64,000 bases of DNA from contig JAAXCX010000002.1 in the NCBI GenBank assembly GCA_013036105.1, positions 62,001 to 126,000 on the forward strand, written 5' to 3'. The stretch is from Vulcanimicrobiota bacterium. GTDB lineage: Bacteria > Vulcanimicrobiota > Vulcanimicrobiia > Vulcanimicrobiales > Vulcanimicrobiaceae. Both the position numbers and the translations under genes were made by a program. Shown here piece by piece: positions 49,775 to 58,685 of this stretch. Numbering within the stretch: position 1 is the first letter of the stretch; the number at the start of each line of letters is the position of its first letter. The notes below the pieces were generated by a model. It saw only the letters and a list, made by a program, of their open reading frames with translations. It did not search any database and had not been told where the DNA came from.

Positions 49775-50644
49775 TCAAAATGGCTGCGCGGCACGCCACG
49801 TCGTTGCAAAGCGCCGCGATACATGATGCAGCACGTCCGGCGCATCCGTTCGCAAGCCCCAGTCGACCTGATCGCCATTTGGGAATGCCGACGTCGCGTT
49901 GGCCGATCCGATCCACGCGCGCGTGCCGTCAACGACCGCCATTTTTTCGTCCGAATCGCTGATGCGAACGGCAACGCCGGACCGCGCGAGTACCGTCAAT
50001 GCGCGTTTGGACCGGTCGCTGAGATCGCGCCGAGAAACGATCAACCGGCAAGGGATGCCGGACGCCGCCAGGTGTTTGAGCTCGCCATAGACACCGCTGC
50101 CGGCTCCGAACGACTCGCTCTCCACGTCGACCCGTTTCGCGCGTCCCGCGCCGGCGAGCAGGCGGCGTTCGGCCCACAGCGCATCGCGTTTGCTCGTCGA
50201 GAATTCCGGCGTGCGATCCGCGCGTCCGAAGAGCGCCGCCGATCGAATCGCCCCGACGTCTGCCCCAAAGTCGTCGCGCACGATCGTATCGCCGGCTTCG
50301 GGCCAGTTGCGATCGTCGAGGAACGCGACGCCATCGCAGATCGCCGCTTTCATATGGAGCGCGGGTCCGTTGCGCGCATTGGTGTCGGCGAGTCTTGCAT
50401 CAGCGCCCAAACGGCGCAGCTCGCGGACCACGCGCTTATTGTTCGCGGTCAGAACACCGGTCGGATCGCCGTACGGGCGTCCTTCCAAGCGCACGGTGAC
50501 GCGTGCGCCGCGCGCGGCCGCATCTTCAACAGAGTCGAGCACGGCGCCCGGACGAAGCGTGTAGGCCGTGAGCAAAACCGCGCGCGCGGTGCGCATCGCG
50601 CGCACCAGATCGGTATCCGAACTCAGGGAAATCACCTGACGCAA
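49775..50644 (-). CDS. Phospholipase D-like protein with one degenerate HKD motif
   Basis: 289 residues, starting at the ATG after a run of divergent promoter region. The duplicated PLD fold is seen: the first HKD is intact (LHMKAAICDGVAFLDDRNW, H-x-K-x4-D), but the second lacks its His (DEKMAVVDGTRAWIGSANAT, with D in its place). Loss of one His normally abolishes phosphodiesterase activity or leaves a weak nuclease, so this may be a binding or regulatory member. No signal peptide. The upstream menG gene is divergent. Confidence 0.72.
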   Translation of the reverse strand: MRQVISLSSDTDLVRAMRTARAVLLTAYTLRPGAVLDSVEDAAARGARVTVRLEGRPYGDPTGVLTANNKRVVRELRRLGADARLADTNARNGPALHMKAAICDGVAFLDDRNWPEAGDTIVRDDFGADVGAIRSAALFGRADRTPEFSTSKRDALWAERRLLAGAGRAKRVDVESESFGAGSGVYGELKHLAASGIPCRLIVSRRDLSDRSKRALTVLARSGVAVRISDSDEKMAVVDGTRAWIGSANATSAFPNGDQVDWGLRTDAPDVLHHVSRRFATTWRAAQPF

Positions 50645-50720
50645 TCACGACGGAGGCACCATCTGCCCAGGGGTCTCCCCACAGGAACGCCGACCGCCGC
50701 TTGGAAGCGTACTCATCCGC

Positions 50721-51452
50721 ATGAATGCAAGCCCGGCGGCGGCACCGCCGCCGAAGAACGACAAAAGCGCCTACGTCCGCGACATGTTCGCGACGATCGC
50801 GCCGCGCTACGATCGTGCCAACCGCATCATCAGCGCCGGAATGGACGAGGGCTGGCGCAAACGCGCGATCGCGCTGCTGCGCGCCCCCGCGGGCGGACGG
50901 ATCGCCGATTTGTGCTGCGGCACGGGTGACATCGTCTTTCATTTACTGCGGACCGATCCGACCTTGCGCGTGACCGGCATCGATTTCTGCGAGCCGATGC
51001 TGGTTCGGGCGCGCGCGCGCTCGGTCCGGGAAGGCGCCGGCAGCACCGAGTTTCTCGAAGGCGACGTGATGGCGCTTCCGTTTGCCGATAACTCGTTTGA
51101 TGGTGCGATTATGGGTTTTGCGATGCGCAACGTAGCGAGCATCGATGCGACGCTGCGCGAGATCCGCCGCGTGCTCAAACCGGGAGCCCGCTTCGTGAAC
51201 CTCGACATGAGCAAAGCTCCCAACGCCGCGTGGAAGGCGTGCTTCGATCTCTACTTTTATGGAATCGTTCCACTGATCGGCGGAATTGTCGGCGGCTCCC
51301 GCGAGGCTTACACGTATCTCCCGAACTCGCTCACGCATCATCCGGACGCCGAAGCTTTGCGCGACCGTTTCAGGGAAGCCGGTTTCGCCAATGCGGCGTT
51401 CGCGCGCCTGATGGGCGGCGCCGTCGCGATTCACTACGGAGACGCGCCGTGA
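50721..51452 (+). CDS. menG: Demethylmenaquinone/ubiquinone C-methyltransferase
   Basis: 243 residues. The SAM site IADLCCGTGDIVFHLL (motif I), GDVMALPFADNSFDGAIMGFAMRNVASIDATLREIRRVLKPGARFVNLDMSKAPN (motifs II-IV) and the family box SYTYLPNS-like (SREAYTYLPNSLTHHPDAEALRDRF) are all present. It makes menaquinone from demethylmenaquinone. The adjacent polyprenyl diphosphate synthase (4-base overlap) supplies the side chain, so the pair forms a quinone unit. Menaquinone is the likely quinone in this lineage. Confidence 0.94.
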   Translation: MNASPAAAPPPKNDKSAYVRDMFATIAPRYDRANRIISAGMDEGWRKRAIALLRAPAGGRIADLCCGTGDIVFHLLRTDPTLRVTGIDFCEPMLVRARARSVREGAGSTEFLEGDVMALPFADNSFDGAIMGFAMRNVASIDATLREIRRVLKPGARFVNLDMSKAPNAAWKACFDLYFYGIVPLIGGIVGGSREAYTYLPNSLTHHPDAEALRDRFREAGFANAAFARLMGGAVAIHYGDAP

Positions 51453-52402
51453 TTCAAAGCGAGCGCCCGGGGCGGCACGACGAGATCGAAACGTTCTTCC
51501 GGGAACGTTTCACCACCGACAATCCGCTGATCACCGAAGCGGTAAAACGCATGCTCGCGGCCGGAGGAAAACGGGTGCGTCCGCGCATTACGCTGCTGGC
51601 CGCGCAAACGCACGATGTCCAATCCGAACGGCACATGCAGCTGGCCGCGTACATGGAACTCATTCACGTGGCCACGCTCATTCACGACGACGTCGTTGAC
51701 AACGCGCAAACGCGGCGCGGCGTAAATGCTACGGCAATTGATTACGGAAACCGGATCAGCGTATTGGCGGGCGATTATCTCTTCGCTTGGATCTTCAAGA
51801 ATGTCACGCACCTCTACGCACCGCCCATTCCCAACATCCTTTCGGCGACGCTGGCTGAAATCTGTGACGGCGAGGTGCTGCAGCTGCGGTCGCTCGGCGA
51901 TCTGAACGTTTCGCTGCAGTCGTACATAGAGATAGTGGAAAGGAAAACCGCCTCGCTTTTCGCAGCGTCCGCACAGTGCGGAGCGATTGCGGGAGGAGCC
52001 CCGCCACGGGTGGTGCAGGCGCTGCGCGCCTTCGGCCTGGCCTACGGCATCGCATTTCAGATGCGCGACGATTTGCTCGACGTGACCGCCGACGCGGCGG
52101 CGCTCGGAAAGCCGGTCGGAAACGATCTGGCCGAGCGCAAGATGACGATTCCGTTAATTCTGGCCCTGCGAAGCGGCACCGGAGAATTCCGGAGCATGGT
52201 CGAGCGTTTGTATGCGGGAAGAAACCCCGACGTCGCCGCGGTCATCGCGGGCATACGGCAATCGGGCGCGATCGAAGAGACGCGCGCGACGATCGCCGAG
52301 TATTCCCGGCGCGCGGAAGATGCAATCGGCGGCCTGGAAAATACCGGGGCCAAAGCCGAACTGCAGCGGCTTGCCGGCGAATTGCTCGAAGAAGCCTCTT
52401 AA
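51449..52402 (+). CDS. Polyprenyl diphosphate synthase (all-trans, quinone side chain)
   Basis: 317 residues from GTG overlapping the menG stop. First aspartate-rich motif HDDVVDNAQTRRG, second MRDDLLDVTAD, GGKRVRPRI and the conserved K-T-x-L at KTASLFAASAQCGAIAGG. This is the type that makes C35-C50 diphosphates. Chain length cannot be read with certainty (residues before the first motif, MELIHVATLIHDD, have small side chains, consistent with a long product). A GG-rich spacer and AAAGGAGAG separate it from tatA. Confidence 0.93.
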   Translation: MIQSERPGRHDEIETFFRERFTTDNPLITEAVKRMLAAGGKRVRPRITLLAAQTHDVQSERHMQLAAYMELIHVATLIHDDVVDNAQTRRGVNATAIDYGNRISVLAGDYLFAWIFKNVTHLYAPPIPNILSATLAEICDGEVLQLRSLGDLNVSLQSYIEIVERKTASLFAASAQCGAIAGGAPPRVVQALRAFGLAYGIAFQMRDDLLDVTADAAALGKPVGNDLAERKMTIPLILALRSGTGEFRSMVERLYAGRNPDVAAVIAGIRQSGAIEETRATIAEYSRRAEDAIGGLENTGAKAELQRLAGELLEEAS

Positions 52403-52413
52403 AGGAGAGAAGT

Positions 52414-52716
52414 ATGCACGTCACGCTCGCCCTGGGTAGCCCGGAAATCGTCATGATCTTAATAGGCCTAGGGCTCTTGCTGTTCGGAGCGGAGAAGCTG
52501 CCGAAGTTAGCGCGCAGCGCCGGCGCGGCCAAGAAAGAGTTCATGGTCGGACAAGCCGAGGCCGATGCGGCCGCCGCCAAGGCGCGTGAAGACGCGCGCC
52601 TGCGGGCCGAAATGGCGCGCGCCGACGTCATGGATAACGTCTCGCAAAACAACGCGGACGGCACGGGCGCCAACATTCCGCCGCCGACGCCGGATAAAGG
52701 GACATTGAGCAGCTGA
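52414..52716 (+). CDS. tatA: Sec-independent translocase protein TatA/B
   Basis: 100 residues with AAAGGAG seven bases before the ATG. A short periplasmic N-terminus, a membrane helix (IVMILIGLGLLLFGAEKLPKL with the hinge FGxxKLP), then an amphipathic helix (LARSAGAAKKEFMVGQAEADAA) and an acidic/polar tail. The helix-hinge pattern is typical of TatA/TatB, forming the variable pore of the Tat system. It precedes tatC directly. Confidence 0.92.
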   Translation: MHVTLALGSPEIVMILIGLGLLLFGAEKLPKLARSAGAAKKEFMVGQAEADAAAAKAREDARLRAEMARADVMDNVSQNNADGTGANIPPPTPDKGTLSS

Positions 52717-52721
52717 GCATC

Positions 52722-53468
52722 GTGTCCGACGCCTGGGACCAAAAAGAGATGAGCTTTACGGAGCACCTTCGGGAGCTCCGTAAACGTCTCTTGATATCAC
52801 TCGTCACCGTTTTCGCGCTCGGCGTGTTCTTGTTCATTCCCTCGCCCTACGTCATCGAATTCCTCAAGACCGCGTACTTTCACAACGTGCAGCTGCATGC
52901 GTTCGGCCCGGCCGACGCGATCCTGGCAGAGTTCAAGTTTTCGATTTACGCGGCAATCGTGCTCGGCTTACCGGTTCTTTTATATCAACTGTGGATGTTC
53001 GTCGTGCCGGCATTTCATCCGCGCACGCGCAAGCTCGTCTACGTTTACGTGGCTCCGTCAGTGTTGCTCGCGTTCGTCGGCATTGCTTTTGCGCACTTCG
53101 TCGTGCTGCCGCGCGTCGTCCAGGCGCTGATTGCGGTCACCAACCACATCGCGACGCCGACGTTCGGCATCGAATCGACCATCAATTTCATCCTGCTGAT
53201 CTTCTTGGCGTTCGCGCTCATATTTCAGACGCCGATCGTCATGATTGCGCTTGCCCGGATCGGCATCATCAATTCGGCGTTCCTGAAAAAGAACCGCAGA
53301 TATTTCCTGTTCGGCTTTTTCGTCTTCGGCGCGATCGCCGCACCGGACGGAAATCCGCTGACGATGGCGCTCATGGCGCTGCCCATGTACGTTCTGTACG
53401 AAGCCAGCCTCTGGATCATCGTCCTGCTCGAGAAGTCGTGGCGCGCGGAGGCCGCCCGAGTAAACTAA
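52722..53468 (+). CDS. tatC: Sec-independent translocase TatC
   Basis: 248 residues from GTG at 52722, six membrane helices. EMSFTEHLRELRKRLL is the TatC N-terminal motif and AFHPRTRKLVYVYVAPS with FIFQTP (LIFQTPIVMIALARIG) match its conserved blocks. TatA and TatC together export folded cofactor proteins, among which the Rieske protein encoded downstream (with N-terminal SRRQW twin-Arg) is a likely client. Confidence 0.94.
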   Translation: MSDAWDQKEMSFTEHLRELRKRLLISLVTVFALGVFLFIPSPYVIEFLKTAYFHNVQLHAFGPADAILAEFKFSIYAAIVLGLPVLLYQLWMFVVPAFHPRTRKLVYVYVAPSVLLAFVGIAFAHFVVLPRVVQALIAVTNHIATPTFGIESTINFILLIFLAFALIFQTPIVMIALARIGIINSAFLKKNRRYFLFGFFVFGAIAAPDGNPLTMALMALPMYVLYEASLWIIVLLEKSWRAEAARVN

Positions 53469-53474
53469 AGGGAC

Positions 53475-54830
53475 ATGCAGGCAGCCCGGGAGCTCTACGA
53501 CGATTTCATCCGCACGTTCGGAAACGTGCTTTTCGCAGTGCTGCTCTTCATCGTCTGGGGGCTGCTGACACTGGTCGGCGTCGTCATCGCGCAAGGTAAG
53601 GATCCGGCCACGTATTTCGATGACTACGCGGCGCCGCTTGCGCGCCTGATCCTGCGGCTCGATTTCAACAACATCTACCACACGCCGTACTACGTCGGCA
53701 TCATCGGGCTCATTCTGCTTTCGCTCGCGGTCTGCACCTTTAAACGCGTCATTCCCGCGCGTTTGCCGCCGCTGCGGGCGGTAGCGATCGACAAGATTCC
53801 GCTGCACGCCTCGTTCGACGTGACCGGCGATCCCGAGACGATCCGCGAACGCATCGCTTCGTTCTTTCGCGCGCGCGGGTGGAACGTGCGCAAGCGGGAA
53901 CTGGGCGGCGTCGAATGGACGTTTGCCGACAAACACAACTGGGCGCGGCGCGGCGTGCTGGTCGCACATGCCGGTTTTGTGATCATCGCCGCGGGCACCA
54001 CGATCTATTGGGCGAAGGGCTTTTCCGGCGACGAAGCCATCATCACCGGTCAAACGGTTTCGGTGCCGCATACGCAAACGTCGATCAAGCTCGACGGCTT
54101 CTCGTATAAAATCAAGCCGATCATCACCAAGAGCGGCATGGTGTACCAGCCTATCGACTACGTGTCGCGCGTCACGGCAACCGGGAACGACGGCATCGCG
54201 CGCACGGCGACCATCCGGGTCAATCATCCGCTGGATGTAGACGGCGTGCTGTACTACCAGTCGAGTTACGGCTTTGCCATGCGCTTTCGCATAACACATG
54301 ACGGCGTGCGCGTCCCGGCGTTGATGAATCGCGATTACCTGACCGGCGATGCAATCGACCTGCCCGGAACGCAGCGCACGGTGGCTGTCGCGCAGTTCGT
54401 GCCCACCGTCGATCGCTTGAACGGACAGCCTTCGGCCGATCCGCGGGTGAACAACCCGGCCGTCTTTCTACAAATTTTCGATAGCGGGCAAGCGTCGGGC
54501 GCGGGACTCGTGCCGATGAAGGCTTCGATCGACGTCGGCGGCGGCTGGCGCATTACGCCGCAACACTACCTCCTGGTGAGCGGCATACAATACACGCACG
54601 ATCCGGGCGTCGCGCTGGTCGGCATCGGCGCTTTCGTGCTGCTTGCGGGGTTGATGATCTCGTTTTATTTGCTGCCCGCGCGCATGTTCGTGCGCATCGA
54701 TCCGGCGCCGGGCGGATCGCGTATCGGACTGGCCGCCACGACCGTCAAAGGGTACGACATTTTCGAGCGGCAATTCAACGATTTGGCGGCGGCGCTTGGG
54801 ACAAAACTGATCGGAGATACGCGTGGCTAA
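53475..54830 (+). CDS. resB: Cytochrome c biogenesis protein ResB
   Basis: 451 residues. Four membrane helices (one at 14-35, then ~60-85, ~155-170, and one near 385-405) and a large periplasmic domain (~175-380: GDEAIITGQTVSVPHTQTSIKLDGFSYKIKPIITKSG... VDGVLYYQSSYGFAM). The His residues of ResB-type proteins are present around HNWARRGVLVAHAGFVII. With CcsA it delivers heme to apocytochrome c in System II. The last bases overlap the start of ccsA by 8. Confidence 0.92.
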   Translation: MQAARELYDDFIRTFGNVLFAVLLFIVWGLLTLVGVVIAQGKDPATYFDDYAAPLARLILRLDFNNIYHTPYYVGIIGLILLSLAVCTFKRVIPARLPPLRAVAIDKIPLHASFDVTGDPETIRERIASFFRARGWNVRKRELGGVEWTFADKHNWARRGVLVAHAGFVIIAAGTTIYWAKGFSGDEAIITGQTVSVPHTQTSIKLDGFSYKIKPIITKSGMVYQPIDYVSRVTATGNDGIARTATIRVNHPLDVDGVLYYQSSYGFAMRFRITHDGVRVPALMNRDYLTGDAIDLPGTQRTVAVAQFVPTVDRLNGQPSADPRVNNPAVFLQIFDSGQASGAGLVPMKASIDVGGGWRITPQHYLLVSGIQYTHDPGVALVGIGAFVLLAGLMISFYLLPARMFVRIDPAPGGSRIGLAATTVKGYDIFERQFNDLAAALGTKLIGDTRG

Positions 54831-55716
54831 CGGACGGATGCCCTTGGACGAAGTCCTGATGATCATCGCGATCGGCGCCTACGTGGCCGGCGCGCTCGCC
54901 CTGCTCGTCTATTTTTTCTCCCGCTCGGAATGGCTGCGGCACCTGGCGATTCCGCTCGCCATCGCCGGCTGTGTCGCGCAGTTCGGACAGCTGCTCGCGC
55001 GCTACGAGATCACGCATATCTGGCCGCTGCTGAACTTGTATGGATCGCTGTCGCTTTTCGCCGCGGTCGCAGTGTTGATTTTCATCATCTTTGCGTTCCG
55101 CTACGACCTCTGGTTTGCGGGTGGGTTCGTGCTCGGCCTCGCGGCGCTGTTTCTCGCCTATGCGATCACCTGGAACGAAGGAACAATGCCCGCGGTGCCC
55201 TCGCTGCAATCGTACTGGGCGAAGATCCATGTTCCCCTGGTCGTGTCCTCGTACGCGGCGTTCATGGTCTCGTTCGTCATATCGGTGCTCTTTCTCGTCA
55301 AGTACTATTTCGAACGATCGCTCGCTGGGCAGAGCGTAATGCCCGCCAGCGGCGCAGCGGCTGCGGCAAGCGGCAACTCCGGCGCGCAATGGCTCAATAC
55401 GATGCCGAGTCTAGCGCAGCTCGACGTGCTGATTTACAGGATCGTCGCGGTGGGACTTCCATTGTTGACGCTCGGGATTATTACCGGTGCGATGTGGGCC
55501 CACGAGTCTTGGGGACATTATTGGCAGTGGGATCCGAAGGAAACCGCCGCGCTGTTTTCGTGGATCGTCTACGCGATCTACATGCACTTGCACACCCGTA
55601 ACGCCTGGCGGGGAATGCGCACGGCCTGGGTGAGCGTGATCGGATTTCTCTCGATCATGTTCTGCTACTTCGGGGTCAACTTGTGGATTAGCGGGCTCCA
55701 CAGCTACAAAGTCTAG
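54823..55716 (+). CDS. ccsA: Cytochrome c biogenesis protein CcsA
   Basis: 297 residues from GTG at 54823. About eight helices; the tryptophan-rich heme-handling signature is WGHYWQWDPKETAALFSWIVYAIYMHLHTR (WGxYWxWDPKE), with conserved His residues nearby. It is the System II heme-binding partner of ResB. The downstream complex genes contain a CxxCH cytochrome c, which needs this pathway. Confidence 0.94.
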   Translation: MANGRMPLDEVLMIIAIGAYVAGALALLVYFFSRSEWLRHLAIPLAIAGCVAQFGQLLARYEITHIWPLLNLYGSLSLFAAVAVLIFIIFAFRYDLWFAGGFVLGLAALFLAYAITWNEGTMPAVPSLQSYWAKIHVPLVVSSYAAFMVSFVISVLFLVKYYFERSLAGQSVMPASGAAAAASGNSGAQWLNTMPSLAQLDVLIYRIVAVGLPLLTLGIITGAMWAHESWGHYWQWDPKETAALFSWIVYAIYMHLHTRNAWRGMRTAWVSVIGFLSIMFCYFGVNLWISGLHSYKV

Positions 55717-55800
55717 GAAGGGCGCCCCCGCTCCGGCCTAAGAGGTTGGTCGTGGCGGCGGCGGAAAAGCCGCCCTACAATCGGAGTGGAGGAAGCGAAT

Positions 55801-56454
55801 TTGTCCAGTCACACCCACGTCCACGGCGCATACGAGGAGCCGGAGAGTCCCGAGGTTATCTCCAGGCGCCAGTGGATGGCCAATGCGACCATTGCCATCA
55901 GCGGCATCATCGGGCTGACCCTGGCAATTCCTATCGTGGGTTCGCTCGTCCCCGACGTCGGCTCCGGAGGAGCGACGTGGACGCCGCTGGACGAGAACGG
56001 GTGGAAACAGCTCCAGAGCGCGACCGACAAAGCCGTGCAAATCGATATTAATCTCAAGAGCAAAGACGCGTATCTCCCGGCGCAGAGCGCCCCGCAATCG
56101 GTCTGGGGAATCAAGGTGAAAGATCCGCAGAAGTTCATGCGCGATCGCAAAGACCTCTTCGCCGCGGACAATAAAGACATGCTGCCCTATCCGGTCGTCA
56201 CCATGGGATTTGTCCTTTTCAGTCCGATTTGTCCGCACCTCGGCTGCTATTATCAATATAAAAGCGACACCAATTCGTTCTTTTGCCCGTGCCACGGGTC
56301 CACGTACGACGAGTACGGAGCACGCACGGGCGGCCCGACCGCGCGGGGGCTCGATCCGCTGCCGCTGCGCGAGCAAACCGGCGTCGCGCAGGTTGAATGG
56401 ATTCGTTACGCGCCCACGGTTCCCAATCGCCTCGTGATTTCGTACACGTCATAA
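55801..56454 (+). CDS. Rieske iron-sulfur protein of the cytochrome b complex
   Basis: 217 residues from TTG at 55801, favoured because GGAGGA lies 7 bases before it; a GTG at 55786 is in frame. An SRRQW twin-arginine-like motif precedes one membrane helix (MANATIAISGIIGLTLAIPIVGSLV), so Tat export is expected. The [2Fe-2S] ligands are in FSPICPHLGCYY and FFCPCHGSTYDEYGA (CxHLGC and CxCHG). It transfers electrons from the quinol to cytochrome c. Overlaps the cytochrome b start by 1 base. Confidence 0.93.
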   Translation: MSSHTHVHGAYEEPESPEVISRRQWMANATIAISGIIGLTLAIPIVGSLVPDVGSGGATWTPLDENGWKQLQSATDKAVQIDINLKSKDAYLPAQSAPQSVWGIKVKDPQKFMRDRKDLFAADNKDMLPYPVVTMGFVLFSPICPHLGCYYQYKSDTNSFFCPCHGSTYDEYGARTGGPTARGLDPLPLREQTGVAQVEWIRYAPTVPNRLVISYTS

Positions 56455-57941
56455 TGCTGAACTGGATCGATCGGCGGACCGGCTTCGTCACGATGACGAA
56501 GGATTTCCTGACCGAGGACGTGCCCGGGGGCGCCAGCTATTGGTACGTCTTCGGAAGCGCAACGCTCTTTGCGATGATCGTGCAGATCGTCACCGGCATT
56601 TTCTTGACGTTCTTCTATGCCCCGTCGGCGATGACGGCGTGGGAATCGACCAAATACATCTACGATCATCCATTTCAACACGCTGTTTTAAGCATTCACT
56701 ACTGGGGCGCATCGGCGATGATCGCGCTCGTCTTTTTGCACTTGCTGCAAGTCGTGATCTGGGGCGCTTACAAATCGCCGCGCGAGATTCAGTGGATCGT
56801 CGGCGTGCTGCTGCTGCTGGTCACGATGGTGCTCGGTCTCACCGGATATCTGCTCCCGTGGGACATGGACGCGTACTTTGCCTCGCAAGTGGCGATTAAC
56901 CTCACGCTCAACGTCCCGTTCCTCGGCGGCTGGATTCAGCAATTCGTGCAAGACGGCACGACGATGGGCACGCTCACGATCAACCGTTTCTTCGGCCTGC
57001 ACGTCTGGCTGATGCCGGCTGCGCTCGTCGCGCTCGTCGGCGCGCATTTGGCGATCTTCCGCTGGAACGGACCCGCCGGACCGCCCGTCGAGGATCCGCG
57101 CCCGCTGCGCAAAGGCCGGTTCTGGCCCGACCAGATGTTCATGGACACGGTCGCTTCGCTGCTCGTGCTGATCGGCATCGTCGCGCTGGCGACGTTCTGG
57201 CCTCCGTTCCTCGACGTCAAAGCCGACCCGACCGTGCAATTCACGCCGTATCCGGCTTGGTATTTCCTCGATCTGTTCGGCTTGCTGAACATCGTTCCGG
57301 GCAATTTGGAGATCGTCGGCGCGATCATCATCCCCGGCATCGCAACGACGCTGCTCATTCTGCTGCCGTGGATCGACCGCAGCACGACGCGCGTCACCGG
57401 CTCGCGCAAGTTCATCCTGTGGCTGCTCGGAGTCTCACTGCTCATCATTTGGGCGCTGACGATTTGGAGCCAGCTCTCGATCATGCAGAAACAGGCGACG
57501 ACCCCGGCCGGCGGTCCACCCGCCGTTGCAGCCAAAGAACAAGCGAACATGACCAAGAGCGGCGGAAGCAACGTCTCCCCGCCGAGCACGACTGCCGCGG
57601 TTAGTCCGGCCGCAAAAGCCGGCCAAGCGGTCTACTCGCAAAACTGCAGCTCGTGTCATGGAATGGCAGGAGCTGGTACACCGCCGAACTTCCCGCCGCT
57701 CGCGGGCAACTCGTACGTCACCGGCGATCCCAAGCAAGTGATTCTCACCGTCCTCAACGGGAAGACCGGACCCATACAGGTGAACGGCACGAATTACAGC
57801 GGAGTGACGCCGATGCCGCCGTGGAAGTCGACGCTCTCGACGAAAGACATCGCAAACGTCGTTACGTACATTCGTTCCGCGCTGGGAACCAATAATGCGA
57901 GCGCGGTGACTCCGGCTGACGTTGCCAAGCTCAAAAAATAG
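56454..57941 (+). CDS. Cytochrome b fused to cytochrome c (quinol oxidoreductase subunit)
   Basis: 495 residues from ATG at 56454. The cytochrome b part (~1-350, about eight helices) has heme His pairs in LSIHYWGASAMIALVFLHLLQ and FFGLHVWLMPAALVALVGAHLA. The Qo-site PEWY is replaced by PAWY (YPAWYFLDLFGLLN). After a Pro/Gly/Asn-rich linker, the C-terminal ~100 residues are a class I cytochrome c with CSSCH and a distal Met at VTPMPPW. One protein thus combines cytochromes b and c as in some menaquinol-cytochrome c reductases. It follows the Rieske gene. Confidence 0.92.
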   Translation: MLNWIDRRTGFVTMTKDFLTEDVPGGASYWYVFGSATLFAMIVQIVTGIFLTFFYAPSAMTAWESTKYIYDHPFQHAVLSIHYWGASAMIALVFLHLLQVVIWGAYKSPREIQWIVGVLLLLVTMVLGLTGYLLPWDMDAYFASQVAINLTLNVPFLGGWIQQFVQDGTTMGTLTINRFFGLHVWLMPAALVALVGAHLAIFRWNGPAGPPVEDPRPLRKGRFWPDQMFMDTVASLLVLIGIVALATFWPPFLDVKADPTVQFTPYPAWYFLDLFGLLNIVPGNLEIVGAIIIPGIATTLLILLPWIDRSTTRVTGSRKFILWLLGVSLLIIWALTIWSQLSIMQKQATTPAGGPPAVAAKEQANMTKSGGSNVSPPSTTAAVSPAAKAGQAVYSQNCSSCHGMAGAGTPPNFPPLAGNSYVTGDPKQVILTVLNGKTGPIQVNGTNYSGVTPMPPWKSTLSTKDIANVVTYIRSALGTNNASAVTPADVAKLKK

Positions 57942-57947
57942 CGTGCG

Positions 57948-58685
57948 ATGGAAGCCGCCGAGCGTGAAGCGCTTCTCCGCTCGCTGGGCGCGAGCGAAGA
58001 TACACTAACTCAACCCGAGATCGCCGCGCTGGATCGCGACGGGTACGTGGTACTGCCCGCGCTCTTGAGTGCCGCCCACGTTGCAGACGCGCGCGGGGCT
58101 CTCGACAAACTGATCGCTCAGGCTCGCCTCGATCCGACATGGCACGCGGGCGGAACGCTCCATCTCAACGATCTCGTCAACGAGCGGGCCTTCGATCCGG
58201 TTTGGAGATCGGAACGCCTGCTCTCCGCGATCGTGCACGTCATCGGCTACGATCTGCGCATAGGCTCGGTCGCCTATCGCGCTCCGCAGCCAGGGTACGG
58301 CGCGCAGGCGCTGCACGCCGACTTCAGGCAAGGCTACCGCGGCGAATACCAAGTCGCAACGGCGATCGTCGCGCTCGTGGATTTTACGCCAAACAACGGC
58401 GCAACGCGCGTCATTCCGGGATCGCATCTGCCGGGTGATATCGCGGTGCCTTCCGACACGGATACGCCGCATCCGGCACAGCGGGTTGTCGCCTGCGGCG
58501 CGGGATCGGCGATCGTCTTCAACGGTCATTTGCTGCATTCGGGCACGCGCAACGCGTCGCAAGAAACGCGCCATGCGCTGCAAATAACCTTCGCCCGGCG
58601 GGCGGCGCCGATCGTGGGAACCGCAAAGATTGAAAACGCTACGCTCGAGCGCGCCGGCGACGCCGCGTTTCTCTTTCTGTCATGA
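57948..58685 (+). CDS. Phytanoyl-CoA dioxygenase-like (PhyH) Fe(II)/2-oxoglutarate oxygenase
   Basis: 245 residues. The double-stranded beta-helix has ALHADFRQGYRG (H-x-D), and the distal His plus the 2-oxoglutarate-binding Arg in LLHSGTRNASQETRHALQITF. The N-terminal FDxDGYVVLP-like segment (ALDRDGYVVLPALLS) is typical of the PhyH family. Substrate unknown; members hydroxylate lipids, antibiotics or ectoine. It is followed by a 4-base-overlapping gene of unknown function. Confidence 0.86.
   Translation: MEAAEREALLRSLGASEDTLTQPEIAALDRDGYVVLPALLSAAHVADARGALDKLIAQARLDPTWHAGGTLHLNDLVNERAFDPVWRSERLLSAIVHVIGYDLRIGSVAYRAPQPGYGAQALHADFRQGYRGEYQVATAIVALVDFTPNNGATRVIPGSHLPGDIAVPSDTDTPHPAQRVVACGAGSAIVFNGHLLHSGTRNASQETRHALQITFARRAAPIVGTAKIENATLERAGDAAFLFLS

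Noticed and set aside
53058-54299. 413-codon minus-strand reading frame
   Set aside because: Antisense to tatC and resB, highly charged without any recognisable pattern.
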